Source: Methanobacterium sp. SMA-27 (GTDB lineage Archaea > Methanobacteriota > Methanobacteria > Methanobacteriales > Methanobacteriaceae). Taken from it: a DNA stretch of 64,000 nucleotides. The first letter of the stretch is position 1. Each line of letters begins with the position of its first letter. Below, piece by piece: positions 1 to 9,377 of the stretch. The position numbers and the translations under genes are program-made. The stretch lies in NCBI RefSeq assembly GCF_000744455.1, contig NZ_JQLY01000001.1, forward strand, positions 1,736,001-1,800,000, in the 5' to 3' direction. The notes beneath the pieces were generated by a model. It made no database searches, had not been told where the DNA came from, and saw only the letters and a program-made list of their open reading frames with translations.

Positions 1-422
1 ATATGATCTGGTCTATTTTTAATAATTTTTAGTGTCGGACCCCATAATTTATAAAACAAAGGAAGATCTCGGTGAAATAAAATTGGAATAAGATCATGAA
101 TCGTTAAAACCTTTTTTACATTTAAATTAAGGAAAAACGGGCTTATTTGGAAAACCATATGTGATGGCAAATGAAGAACATCTATATCTGTTTCTCTAAC
201 CGCTTTGGACAAATTTAGAGGATTAATCAAATTAAATGGAAGTGAGCCAATTGTTACATCATTGACCTTTGAGTAAATTTTATCGTTAGACTTTTTATAA
301 TGGATTAGGGATATTTTATCTGCATTACCCTCTTTAATCATCCCCTCGACAATATTATAAAGGTAATTATCTATACCTGTTCTTTGTCTATCTAATATCC
401 ATGAAAGTATACCTAATCTCAT
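1..422 (-). CDS. glycosyltransferase family 4, N-terminal part (runs off window)
   Basis: An open frame runs on the minus strand from an ATG at 422 to the window edge, giving about 140 residues starting MRLGILSWILDRQRTG. The beginning (GILSWILDRQRTGIDNYLYN) followed by DVLHLPSH and LTIHDLIPILF is the usual N-terminal Rossmann half of a GT-B glycosyltransferase, where the acceptor is bound. The catalytic EX7E region would lie outside the window. It is the last visible gene of the minus-strand glycan cluster and probably adds a sugar to a cell-surface or lipid-linked glycan in the cytoplasm. The sugar specificity cannot be read. The gene is partial only because of the window boundary. Confidence 0.8.
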   Translation of the reverse strand, partial: MRLGILSWILDRQRTGIDNYLYNIVEGMIKEGNADKISLIHYKKSNDKIYSKVNDVTIGSLPFNLINPLNLSKAVRETDIDVLHLPSHMVFQISPFFLNLNVKKVLTIHDLIPILFHRDLPLFYKLWGPTLKIIKNRPDH

Positions 423-475
423 TTTATCAGTTCTTAATTTTTTTATGCATTCATTTTATTAAATAAACTATTTAC

Positions 476-1915
476 TTATGATCTATCCTTTCGTAGAATG
501 CTTTTTAAAATTTGCATATCAGTATCATCTAATGTTTTTGTAAGGAATATTGTACCAAAATATGTTATTGAAGCTACTAAACATACTAAAAATAAGTTTA
601 AACTATTTAGATATATTACAAAAAATGTCATAACTAAACTTGAAAAAATTATTTTTGGTAAATCTTTTATCAATGGATTTAGAGTTGTATATCCATTTTT
701 CCACATAACATAAATTATTATTGGCATCAGTATAAATTCAGTTAATACAGTTGCAAAACTAGCACCAATATAACTAAATTTTGGTATTAACAGGATATTG
801 AGTAAAATATTCAAAATAGCACCAAAGCCCGTAATTTTAGTTACAATAGGCTGTTTATTAACTGAACCTAATAAGTTACCAGCAATTCCATTAAGGAACA
901 TGAAAATTAAAGTCCAAATTAATATTTGAAGTGCAATTATTGATGGAATGTAATCTGGTCCATAAAGCATTAAAATAATACGATTTGCTAACAATGTAGT
1001 AACGATTGTAATTGGAATACTAATAATTAACAAATATTTAAATGATCGTTCAAATGTGAATTTTAGAGACCTATGGGATGTTTTATAAAAATTAGACATC
1101 ACTGGAAAGATTGAAATTATAAATAAGGTATTGAATGAAAGGAAAATGTAAATAATTTTATATGCTGCATTATACCATCCTACTACTTCGTTTCCAGCTA
1201 TAATCGAGAGCATTACTGAATCTATCCAGTAATAAATCATGACAAAAATTCCTGAAAGTCCATAGGGTAATGCCTCTTTCATAATTAGCTTCCAGAAATT
1301 TAAATCAATATCAATTTTGACAATTGAAAATTTCCATATGTAAATGAAAAAAATAGAAAATAAAGTAATTAAACTTGAAATGAAATATAAGAAAGAAAAC
1401 CCAACAACACCAAATCCTAATTTTATTGCTATAATGACTCCTAAAAACATTAAAATACTATTTAAAATTTGGTTTAAAGATTGATATTCCATTTTTTCGT
1501 TTGCTTGGAAAATAGAATAAAATATTCCAAAAACTGAAGTTATTATAGTTGATATAGAAATAAAATAAACCACGTTAATGGTTTCTTGAGGATAACCAAG
1601 TAAATTTATGAAAATAGCAATGAACAATAATGTGAAAAATGAGAGTATAATTTTTATTGTTAATCCATTTTCAAGATATTTCTTAGCTAAGGATTTATCT
1701 CGTGCAACTTCCCTAACAATTAGTGTGTTTATTCCTAAATCTGCCAAAATAGAAAAAATTCCTGAAAAAGCTAAAGCAAAGGATAAAATACCAAATCCCT
1801 CAGCACTGAGAAATCTTGCTATGTAAATTGTGTAGAAAAATATTAGAATAATGCTTATTATTTGAGAAATAGACAATATACTAGTATTTTTTGCAATTCT
1901 TTGTATTGTGCTCAT
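476..1915 (-). CDS. polysaccharide/oligosaccharide flippase (Wzx-like, MOP superfamily)
   Basis: 479 residues, almost wholly hydrophobic with about 12-14 predicted membrane spans, beginning MSTIQRIAKNTSILSISQII. The N-terminal pattern of a polar stretch, a first helix and then YIARFLSAEGFGILSFALAF is typical of RfbX/Wzx polysaccharide export proteins. Such proteins flip lipid-linked oligosaccharides across the cytoplasmic membrane. Neighbours on both sides are glycosyltransferases in the same direction (about 30 bp to the upstream gene), so it likely exports the glycan they build. Length matches the family. The lipid carrier and glycan are unknown. Confidence 0.85.
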   Translation of the reverse strand: MSTIQRIAKNTSILSISQIISIILIFFYTIYIARFLSAEGFGILSFALAFSGIFSILADLGINTLIVREVARDKSLAKKYLENGLTIKIILSFFTLLFIAIFINLLGYPQETINVVYFISISTIITSVFGIFYSIFQANEKMEYQSLNQILNSILMFLGVIIAIKLGFGVVGFSFLYFISSLITLFSIFFIYIWKFSIVKIDIDLNFWKLIMKEALPYGLSGIFVMIYYWIDSVMLSIIAGNEVVGWYNAAYKIIYIFLSFNTLFIISIFPVMSNFYKTSHRSLKFTFERSFKYLLIISIPITIVTTLLANRIILMLYGPDYIPSIIALQILIWTLIFMFLNGIAGNLLGSVNKQPIVTKITGFGAILNILLNILLIPKFSYIGASFATVLTEFILMPIIIYVMWKNGYTTLNPLIKDLPKIIFSSLVMTFFVIYLNSLNLFLVCLVASITYFGTIFLTKTLDDTDMQILKSILRKDRS

Positions 1916-1947
1916 TCTTATATCCTTTTAAATAATAGATAATCTGT

Positions 1948-3126
1948 TTATACGCGTTTATAAATCTTCAAGTAACCCTCTGCTATTTTTTCCCAACTAA
2001 ATTTCACTTTAACCATTTTATAACCATTAATTGCAAGTTTTTTTCTAAATTTTTTATCCTTTATCACACATTTTATCGATTTAGAAAGTTCTAGAATATC
2101 TTTTGGAGGTACCAATAAACCAGTATTATGATCTTGAATTATATCCGGTATTCCTCCAATATTTGACCCTATAACTGGCAAACCACATGCCATTGCCTCA
2201 AGTAAAACCACTCCCAATCCTTCAGTGTTCCCTTGTGAATCAACAATAGAAGGAAGCACGAAAAGATCTGAGGAGTTATATATCCCTAAGAGTTCTTCAT
2301 CTGAGATATTGCTTGTAATCTGAACATATTTATCTAATTCTAGCTCTTCAATGAGTTTTTTTATCTGGCTTTCCAAAGGCCCTGACCCAACTAAGTTTAG
2401 TTTGATGTTATCATACTCTTTTAAAACTTCTTTCACGGCTTTTATAAGATATTCAAATCCTTTTCTTTCTATAAAATAACCAATAGAAAGAATTTGGAAT
2501 ATTTCTTTATCTTTTTGCACATTTATTGGCCGGAAAAAATTTGTATCTACTCCAAAGGGCATTATTCCAAGTTTTTCTTTTTTTAAGCCCGATTCTAAGC
2601 ATGCTTTTAAGGATCCGGTACTTATAGTAATAGTTTTTGAGGATTTATTAACTAATAATTTAAGGATAGGTATCGTATGGTATCTTTTTGATAGATAAAC
2701 TTCTTCTCCAAATATTGTATTTACATAAGGAATTTTATAGAACGTTTTTAAGAATAGTGCACCTAATCCATTGGGAATGGGCCACTGTACATGAATAATA
2801 TCCATATCATGTAATTTTCTACATGAATTAATGGCATTGAATAAAATGAATGTTAAAAACTGGAATTTTACAAAAATACCTTCTTTCACATTATCGATCA
2901 TTCCAGATCTTCCACTTAGCCTTTGGAATTTTCTAGGATAAAAATAGTTGAACTTTTCAACGATCACACCATCGATAATATAATCAGTTTTTCCACCACT
3001 AAAAGGCGCTAGTATATGCACTTCATGACCTCGTTTACTTATTTCTCTCATAAGCCTGTGAACAAAGATTCCATGAGGATCACCTTTAAATTCAGGATAT
3101 ACAGATGTTATAACTCCAATTTTCAT
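1948..3126 (-). CDS. glycosyltransferase family 4 (GT-B fold)
   Basis: 392 residues, complete. The N-terminus (MKIGVITSVYPEFKGDPHGI) and the HVQWPIPNG segment are the acceptor domain. The C-terminal half carries LSIGYFIERKGFEYLI and a nucleotide-sugar binding stretch with GLGVVLLEAMACGLPVIGS, containing the E-x7-E signature of GT4 retaining transferases (E..LEAMACGLP). A soluble or peripheral enzyme transferring a sugar from an NDP- or GDP-sugar during surface-glycan assembly is expected. It lies between the GT39-like genes and the flippase in one minus-strand run. Donor and acceptor cannot be deduced. Confidence 0.87.
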   Translation of the reverse strand: MKIGVITSVYPEFKGDPHGIFVHRLMREISKRGHEVHILAPFSGGKTDYIIDGVIVEKFNYFYPRKFQRLSGRSGMIDNVKEGIFVKFQFLTFILFNAINSCRKLHDMDIIHVQWPIPNGLGALFLKTFYKIPYVNTIFGEEVYLSKRYHTIPILKLLVNKSSKTITISTGSLKACLESGLKKEKLGIMPFGVDTNFFRPINVQKDKEIFQILSIGYFIERKGFEYLIKAVKEVLKEYDNIKLNLVGSGPLESQIKKLIEELELDKYVQITSNISDEELLGIYNSSDLFVLPSIVDSQGNTEGLGVVLLEAMACGLPVIGSNIGGIPDIIQDHNTGLLVPPKDILELSKSIKCVIKDKKFRKKLAINGYKMVKVKFSWEKIAEGYLKIYKRV

Positions 3127-3163
3127 TTAACCTACTCTTTCAAATATTTATAAAATTTATGTG

Positions 3164-4882
3164 TTATAATTTCTTTTGATAAATCGTCACAATTCCAAAC
3201 TGTTTAATTGGTGTATACGAAGTTAAATTAAGTCCGGGTCTAACACAGAAATAATAATCAGCATGGTTAGTTTCTAGGTAATTATTGAATGCATTGCTAT
3301 CTTGCTGATTAAACGTGCTGTTTTTTACTCCATTTGGAAATGTTTGATTATCCTTAAAAATTGGTACCGGCTTCACATTTGTCCTGAGGTACCAGCTGAA
3401 ATTTGGCCATAAATCGGAATAGATATTTCTATTTTTATAATCTGGATCATAACTAACAAACCATTGACTCGACTGTATAATTTGTTGATTTGCGATTACT
3501 TTATCGTTGTTTGCTTCTAATATAGAAGGTATTTGTGTGGCAGTTGATAAGAGCATAATAATTGTTAATATTACTGCAATGACCGGAAAAACAATATTTC
3601 TATTTTTGTATCTAAGTTTTATTCTATTTGAAATTCCAACCAACCCTAGAATCATAAAGTAAGCCACTGGTGGTGCCATAAGTACAAAATATCGATTGTC
3701 CTTCAGAACAAAAACACTGTGAAAAATAAAAAATGCCATAAACCATGTGAAAACCATTAAATTAAGATCCATATCTTTTAGCTTCATATCTTTTATAATA
3801 TCGTAAAATAGGTAAGCAATGGCAAAGAATAATACTTCACTTAACATGTAAACCGTTTTACCAAAGCTAACTAAAAATATGATTCCTAAAATGATAAAGA
3901 CTATACATTTTATCTTGGCTGCCCTATCAAAACTAAAAACATTAAATAATTCTTTATTAACCCGCTTTTTATTTACAAATTTTAGGAATAAATACAAAAC
4001 AAACCCTAACATTACTATTAAGAGTATTGTGATACCTTGAGCTCCTACAAATGCTGGAAACTTTTGTAAAAAATAGATTATACTTGGTTCATATGATAGA
4101 CTTTCTGTTGATGTTGTAAGTGCCGTTGAAGACGATCCGAAACTAATAAATGGATACATGATATTTCCAAATTTTTGATAGTAAAATAGGAGTACAGGTA
4201 ATATAATTAATACTGAAACCCCTATTCCTGCAATAATACTCTTAAAGTTAATTTTATCCCTATTCATCAAAATGTAAAGGAAAATTGGGAATATTAAAAG
4301 AGCAGAATTGTACCTTGTCAAAAATGCAAACATTAAAAATGGAAATACTAAAATAAAGAACCTTGAATCCTTTTTAACGGCTAAAATAGTGAAATATAAT
4401 GCCCAGATCGAAAAAGACACACTTGCAAGGTCTGAAAAACCAACACTTAATACTGTTAGGACTATTGGGAAAGTAGCATATAACAATCCTCCTAAGAAGC
4501 TTTCAAGATCATTAAACCTTACCTTTAAAAGGAAAAACAATCCAATAACTCCAAATAGGAACAACACGCCGTCTAAAACATAGATGGTACTTGTGTACAC
4601 TATTCCCATTCGGAAGATCAAAGAAATTATAAATGAAAAAAAAGGCGGTCTCAATAAATCAGAGTATCCCATGCCCTGACCAGCAAATACAAGTGCATTA
4701 GATAGAAAATCAAAACTATCAGAAACTGGTCCCATATCTATCTGAACCAATATCCTGTAATATGTAATCAAACTTACAATAGCAGTTAATATCACCAAGA
4801 AAATAATAGAATTTGCATTTTTTTCTAGATAATTCCTTGGCCCTCTGTTTTCTTTATCTGTACGACTATCCAATTTATTCAA
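3164..4882 (-). CDS. multi-pass membrane glycosyltransferase (GT39/ArnT-like)
   Basis: 572 residues with a short charged N-terminus, around 11-12 membrane spans, and a soluble C-terminal domain of about 130 residues. The first extracytoplasmic loop contains DMGPVSDSFDF and then DLLRPPFFSFIISLIFR, the layout of GT-C enzymes (acidic residues in loop 1 followed by RPP), which use lipid-phosphate sugars such as dolichyl-phosphate sugar. The start is a TTG preceded by GGTGAT at good spacing. It sits upstream of the GT4 and flippase genes in the same direction and probably glycosylates an S-layer or surface protein on the outer face of the membrane. Substrate unknown. Confidence 0.75.
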   Translation of the reverse strand: MNKLDSRTDKENRGPRNYLEKNANSIIFLVILTAIVSLITYYRILVQIDMGPVSDSFDFLSNALVFAGQGMGYSDLLRPPFFSFIISLIFRMGIVYTSTIYVLDGVLFLFGVIGLFFLLKVRFNDLESFLGGLLYATFPIVLTVLSVGFSDLASVSFSIWALYFTILAVKKDSRFFILVFPFLMFAFLTRYNSALLIFPIFLYILMNRDKINFKSIIAGIGVSVLIILPVLLFYYQKFGNIMYPFISFGSSSTALTTSTESLSYEPSIIYFLQKFPAFVGAQGITILLIVMLGFVLYLFLKFVNKKRVNKELFNVFSFDRAAKIKCIVFIILGIIFLVSFGKTVYMLSEVLFFAIAYLFYDIIKDMKLKDMDLNLMVFTWFMAFFIFHSVFVLKDNRYFVLMAPPVAYFMILGLVGISNRIKLRYKNRNIVFPVIAVILTIIMLLSTATQIPSILEANNDKVIANQQIIQSSQWFVSYDPDYKNRNIYSDLWPNFSWYLRTNVKPVPIFKDNQTFPNGVKNSTFNQQDSNAFNNYLETNHADYYFCVRPGLNLTSYTPIKQFGIVTIYQKKL

Positions 4883-5035
4883 AAGATATCACCAAAAATT
4901 TTGTAATTTAATACATTAATTCCTTTATTTTTAACTTAATAAAACCCTAACCCTTCCGGAAAAATTTTAAGTTTGAGCAGTATTTAGACTTACCAATTAT
5001 TTGTATCTTTTTCAAAACTTATAGAAAGATTGAGT

Positions 5036-6658
5036 TTAAATATTATTTTTTAAAGAATAAACTTTTAATACCGCAATCTTTCCACCAGTAATCTCTTTGT
5101 ATGGTAGATCTGTTTGGTTGGAATTTCCCCATACAAGGTAGTAATCAATATTATCATTCTTCAGTTCAGTTTCTAACTCATTTAAATTACTATCATTCCT
5201 TGTTTGCCCATAATATTTACCATCCAAATAATAGGTTAAAACAAGTGATAATACCCATTCATTCTTGGAAGCCAAGTTACCATGGACATTGTAATCATAT
5301 TTCAAATTATAGCTGATACTGTGGACATTTTCATCTACATTAATATTATTAATTAATTCAGTTACAGGCATGATAAGGAATGATAGAATTAAAAGTAAAA
5401 GCAGTATGTTTCTAATTTTGCTTTTAATTAAATCATTTTTATAGAGTACTTCAAAAAGATATACTCCCAGTAAGAATATTAAAATAGATATAATCCATAA
5501 GTATCTTGTATCTACAAAAATTAAACAGTATCCTCCTGAATATATGAATATCGTTATCAACAAGTACATTAACTTTCTTTTTGAGTCTTCATCTTTTTTG
5601 TATTTTAAAACAAATATCAAGGCTACTAATAATATTAATAAGGATAGAATTGAAAAACTCAAAAATTTCATGCTAGTTTTTATTATATTGTTCCAGATAA
5701 TATTCAATTCAAATATAATGGATTTCACAGATCCCAGGGGATTCCAAGGTTTTATTTTAAAGTAGGATGGATCTTCCCATCCACTAACAGCATTTTTGTT
5801 TGGAGGTACAATAAGCTCGTTCATAGGGTGTCCATTTGATTCAGGACCTAAAAATGCTTGGTTATATGTTCCAGAAGTCCCAATAGTAAATTTATCGTAT
5901 TTATCAGTGATTAAGCCTATCCAAATTCCACTCAGGGCTAAAAAAACTGTTAGACCCAATATGAGATTTTTCTTTACTTTCTTCTTCTTTTCATTATCTA
6001 CTGCTTTGAAGTAGAAAAATAGATTGAATATTATAAAATGGACGATAAAAAAAACAAATGCAAATGTCTTACTGAAATAGGCTAATGCTCCTAAAAATCC
6101 ACATGCAAAACCATTTCGCAATCTAAAAGAATATTTAGGGTCAAATATCAGACCAAAATAAAAAAGAAGAATACATGTAATCAGAAGATCAGGTGTAATT
6201 AGGTATAATGCAAAGTACAATACAATTGGAACCATCGCAAAAATGGCAATATTTTTTACATTTTCATTTATAATAAACTTAGAGATAAGAAATTTAACAC
6301 CAATTAGGGTAAAAAAACCTATAATTAAAGACAATATTCTTCCTGAATGAACAAGGTACATTTTAGTTGTTCCCACAAGTAAAAACGGTGATAATAACCA
6401 TGAAAAAAGGGGGCTCCAATAACCATTTATAGCATCAGGAAAATCTCCAAAAGCATACTCCTGCGCAATGCTAATGTAAGATACTCCATCTGAAGTTATA
6501 ATGTACTGATAGTAGTTAAACAATAAAATTGATAAGATTATATATGTTAATAATGCAGTGGCAAAAACTAAATTAGGTTTTAAATGCCCATTTTTGCCAT
6601 TGATCCATCTATTTAATCTTTTTATATCAAATGATTTAAGGTTTGTAAATCTCTTCAT
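5036..6658 (-). CDS. multi-pass membrane glycosyltransferase (GT39-like)
   Basis: 540 residues with about 11-12 hydrophobic spans followed by a C-terminal soluble segment of about 90 residues. Loop 1 reads ITSDGVSYISIAQEYAFGDFP, with acidic residues just after the first span and then GYWSPLFSWLLSPF, again the GT-C arrangement. It is similar in architecture but not obviously close in sequence to the next gene, so the two probably have different donors. A 150-bp AT-rich gap separates them. It likely starts the glycan operon. An uncharacterised dolichyl-phosphate-sugar-dependent transferase is the best description. Confidence 0.7.
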   Translation of the reverse strand: MKRFTNLKSFDIKRLNRWINGKNGHLKPNLVFATALLTYIILSILLFNYYQYIITSDGVSYISIAQEYAFGDFPDAINGYWSPLFSWLLSPFLLVGTTKMYLVHSGRILSLIIGFFTLIGVKFLISKFIINENVKNIAIFAMVPIVLYFALYLITPDLLITCILLFYFGLIFDPKYSFRLRNGFACGFLGALAYFSKTFAFVFFIVHFIIFNLFFYFKAVDNEKKKKVKKNLILGLTVFLALSGIWIGLITDKYDKFTIGTSGTYNQAFLGPESNGHPMNELIVPPNKNAVSGWEDPSYFKIKPWNPLGSVKSIIFELNIIWNNIIKTSMKFLSFSILSLLILLVALIFVLKYKKDEDSKRKLMYLLITIFIYSGGYCLIFVDTRYLWIISILIFLLGVYLFEVLYKNDLIKSKIRNILLLLLILSFLIMPVTELINNINVDENVHSISYNLKYDYNVHGNLASKNEWVLSLVLTYYLDGKYYGQTRNDSNLNELETELKNDNIDYYLVWGNSNQTDLPYKEITGGKIAVLKVYSLKNNI

Positions 6659-6730
6659 TATTTAAACCCATAACATGTAAATATTGCTCTTTAAAGTTAT
6701 ATCTGATACTATATTTATAATTTCTATTAT

Positions 6731-7264
6731 TTATTCATCATTAAAATAAATATCTTTATTCATTCTAGGTATCATGGCAGTTAAAACACATTGTTCTGTG
6801 TTTTCAGTTCTGTTTAGCATGTCATGAGACAAATAGCTCACAGCTCCCTTCTTTTGACCAAGCTCTTCAACACCTGTGATTTTATCCATAACATCACCAA
6901 CTTCAACACCATTTAGTACCTCTTTTACAACTTCGGGAGGATATTCAAATCCTGAACTTACTCCTAAAGTTAATATATCCCCATCGAATATTGCACACCA
7001 CTGAAGATCTATATAACCGGTTAAGGAGTTGGGTGTTTCCATTAATCCAGATTCTATACCTACACTCAGATCATATTCATCAGAAAATGCGTTTTTGGCC
7101 CGGTTAATTGCTCCTTTTATGGTTTCATTTAATCCAAAGGGTTGATCAGATATTCCAGAGTCTACATTTACTGCGGAAACATCAATGTTATTGTAAATTT
7201 TTTTTAAAATATTTCTTGTGGCATTAAGTTTAACAGGGTTCATCGATCCGACTATAACTTTCAT
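6731..7264 (-). CDS. DUF84 inosine/xanthosine triphosphatase
   Basis: 177 residues, starting MKVIVGSMNPVKLNATRNIL, the N-terminal substrate-binding motif (GSxNPVK) of the DUF84/YjjX family. Later the stretch DLSVGIESGLMETPN gives the family's conserved acidic region, and length matches. These enzymes hydrolyse ITP and XTP to the diphosphates, keeping deaminated purines out of nucleic acid. It is 17 bp downstream of the phosphopantetheine adenylyltransferase gene on the same strand, so the two are probably cotranscribed. Confidence 0.88.
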   Translation of the reverse strand: MKVIVGSMNPVKLNATRNILKKIYNNIDVSAVNVDSGISDQPFGLNETIKGAINRAKNAFSDEYDLSVGIESGLMETPNSLTGYIDLQWCAIFDGDILTLGVSSGFEYPPEVVKEVLNGVEVGDVMDKITGVEELGQKKGAVSYLSHDMLNRTENTEQCVLTAMIPRMNKDIYFNDE

Positions 7265-7281
7265 TTAAACATCTCTTATCC

Positions 7282-7758
7282 TTATTTATCACGGGTAACC
7301 CGAATTATGGTTCCCATTTTATCTATTTCCCCTTTTCTTATCCTTGTCGAGGATATGGGTATTCCATCATCTGCTAATACCATTCTAATTGTCACAATGT
7401 CAAGAGGTTTCATTCCTCTCTCTTTTCTTATTTTATTTATTTTAAAAGCTGTTGGTTCTGTTTCTTCACTTACAACTATGGCATCAATAGATTCATCTGA
7501 GATGGTTGTTCCATATGGATCGTTTAATTCCTGTATATCATAATTCTGGTGTTTCTTTTCAAGCAGACCTCTGAGATTAGACATACGAATATTACATGGT
7601 TCAATTTTACCCTTTACTCCACCAAATGTGTTTGATGTAACCCCTATTACTACATAATCCCCAATTTCAAATGCAATATCCATAAGCCGTCTGTGCCCAT
7701 AGTGGAACTTGTCAAATGTTCCCCCTACCGCCACTTTTTTGTATGAGTTTTCCTTCAT
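7282..7758 (-). CDS. coaD: phosphopantetheine adenylyltransferase, archaeal type
   Basis: 158 residues. The N-terminal KVAVGGTFDKFHYGHRRLM contains the nucleotidyltransferase GxFDxxHxGH signature, and ISSTRIRKGEID near the C-terminus is the ISSTxIR motif. This is the cytidylyltransferase-like fold used by archaeal PPAT to transfer AMP from ATP to 4'-phosphopantetheine in CoA biosynthesis. Length and motif order fit the archaeal enzyme rather than the bacterial one. It precedes the DUF84 gene on the minus strand and is divergent from the radical SAM gene at 7815. Confidence 0.9.
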   Translation of the reverse strand: MKENSYKKVAVGGTFDKFHYGHRRLMDIAFEIGDYVVIGVTSNTFGGVKGKIEPCNIRMSNLRGLLEKKHQNYDIQELNDPYGTTISDESIDAIVVSEETEPTAFKINKIRKERGMKPLDIVTIRMVLADDGIPISSTRIRKGEIDKMGTIIRVTRDK

Positions 7759-7814
7759 TTCGTTACCCTTAACATTTAGATATCTTGATTATGTAAAGGT
7801 CAGATAATATAATT

Positions 7815-9377
7815 ATGCTGCTTGAACACAATGCAATCATCAAGGACATTAGAAAGGTTGACCTGAGATTTGCATCATGCTATCCCAATCTTTACAGAAG
7901 CGCCATGTCATCTTTAGGATTTCATATAATATACGATTTCCTAAATTCTAGAGAAGATATTTATTGCGAGAGAGTAGTTTATCCCCATTCAAAAAGTCTT
8001 GAAACAAGTACTGTACTTAAAGACTTTGATGTTGTAAGTTTTTCACTGCAATATGAGCAAGACTATATCAATGTACTGAAAATGTTGAAACAAGGTAGAA
8101 TACCCCTTCGAAAAGAGGATAGAACCTCAAAACATCCACTTATAATTGCTGGTGGCCCCTGTGCAAGTTCAAATCCTCTTCCTATGAGCAGATTCATTGA
8201 TCTCTTTGTTATTGGTGAGGCCGAAGTAATTTTAGATAATTTACTTGACCTTTATATCGATTTAGATAATCCAAAAGATAATTTAGATGCTTTTCTTGAA
8301 ATAGAAGGAGTTTATCTTCCTGATCATCCTGTAAAAATGGTAACTGTACCAGATCTAATGGATGCTTGTCACCCTATTAGACAAGTAGTACCAGAAACAG
8401 ATGAAAAAGAATATATCCCTGCTTTTGGACGTGCATTTCTTTTGGAAGTATCACGAGGTTGTACAAGGGGCTGTAGATTTTGCATGGCAGGATGTATCTA
8501 CAGACCACGTAGAGAAATGCCAATTAAAGAGCTATTAAATATAGCGGAAAAGGGAGGAAATGCAACAGGACTTAACAAAATTGCATTGATAGGTGCTGCA
8601 GTTTCAGATCATTCTAAAATGGAAGAACTGTGTCAAGGATTGCATGAAAGAGGTTTTCAAGTAACAACACCCTCTTTAAGGATTGAATCTATAACAGATA
8701 ATTTACTTGAAATATTAAAGTTAAGTGGCCTTAAAACCATTACAATTGCACCTGAATCTATATGGAAGGTCAGAAAAGCAGCAAATAAATCAATAACCGA
8801 TGATATGATTAAGGATACTATCAATACAGCATTTAAACATAACCTTAATGTAAAACTCTACTTCATGCTTGGGCTTCCAACAGAAAATCAAAATGATATA
8901 GAATGCCTTGGCAAATATATTAAAGAATTGATCAAAATGGGAAAAAGAAAAAATCAGGTAAGGGTCAGTATAAATCCTTTTATCCCCAAACCACATACAC
9001 CCTTCCAGTGGGAGGGCTTCAATTTAGATGAAATTAAACGTAAAATGAAATATATCGATTCACAAATTAATTTAAGGTCATTTAAGGTTGAAAACCCAAA
9101 AACTGCTTTAATTCAATATATTTTATCAATGGGAAGTCTTGAATTAGGTGATTTGTTGGAAAGATCATTGACTGAAAAAGTTTCAGTTAGGGATTGGTCA
9201 AAACTATCTCATAAATGGGATATCAATGAAGAACTTCCATGGAAAAATATGGATGTAGGAATCAAAGATGACTTCCTAAAAAAAGAGTATAAAAAAGCTA
9301 TAAATGATAATTTAACACCTTGGTGCGAAGAATTTGGATGTTACAACTGCGGTGCATGTAACAAACAATCTAGCTGA
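7815..9377 (+). CDS. B12-binding-like radical SAM protein
   Basis: 520 residues. The central SRGCTRGCRFCMAG gives the CX3CX2C [4Fe-4S]/SAM motif at about residues 217-224. Before it is a Rossmann-like region with HPLIIAGGPCASSNP, as in B12-binding radical SAM proteins of the TIGR03960 type. A C-terminal tail with CEEFGCYNCGACN could hold another metal site or cluster. Reaction and substrate are unknown. It is divergent from coaD (56 bp) and its last 8 bases overlap the convergent APC permease gene. Confidence 0.8.
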   Translation: MLLEHNAIIKDIRKVDLRFASCYPNLYRSAMSSLGFHIIYDFLNSREDIYCERVVYPHSKSLETSTVLKDFDVVSFSLQYEQDYINVLKMLKQGRIPLRKEDRTSKHPLIIAGGPCASSNPLPMSRFIDLFVIGEAEVILDNLLDLYIDLDNPKDNLDAFLEIEGVYLPDHPVKMVTVPDLMDACHPIRQVVPETDEKEYIPAFGRAFLLEVSRGCTRGCRFCMAGCIYRPRREMPIKELLNIAEKGGNATGLNKIALIGAAVSDHSKMEELCQGLHERGFQVTTPSLRIESITDNLLEILKLSGLKTITIAPESIWKVRKAANKSITDDMIKDTINTAFKHNLNVKLYFMLGLPTENQNDIECLGKYIKELIKMGKRKNQVRVSINPFIPKPHTPFQWEGFNLDEIKRKMKYIDSQINLRSFKVENPKTALIQYILSMGSLELGDLLERSLTEKVSVRDWSKLSHKWDINEELPWKNMDVGIKDDFLKKEYKKAINDNLTPWCEEFGCYNCGACNKQSS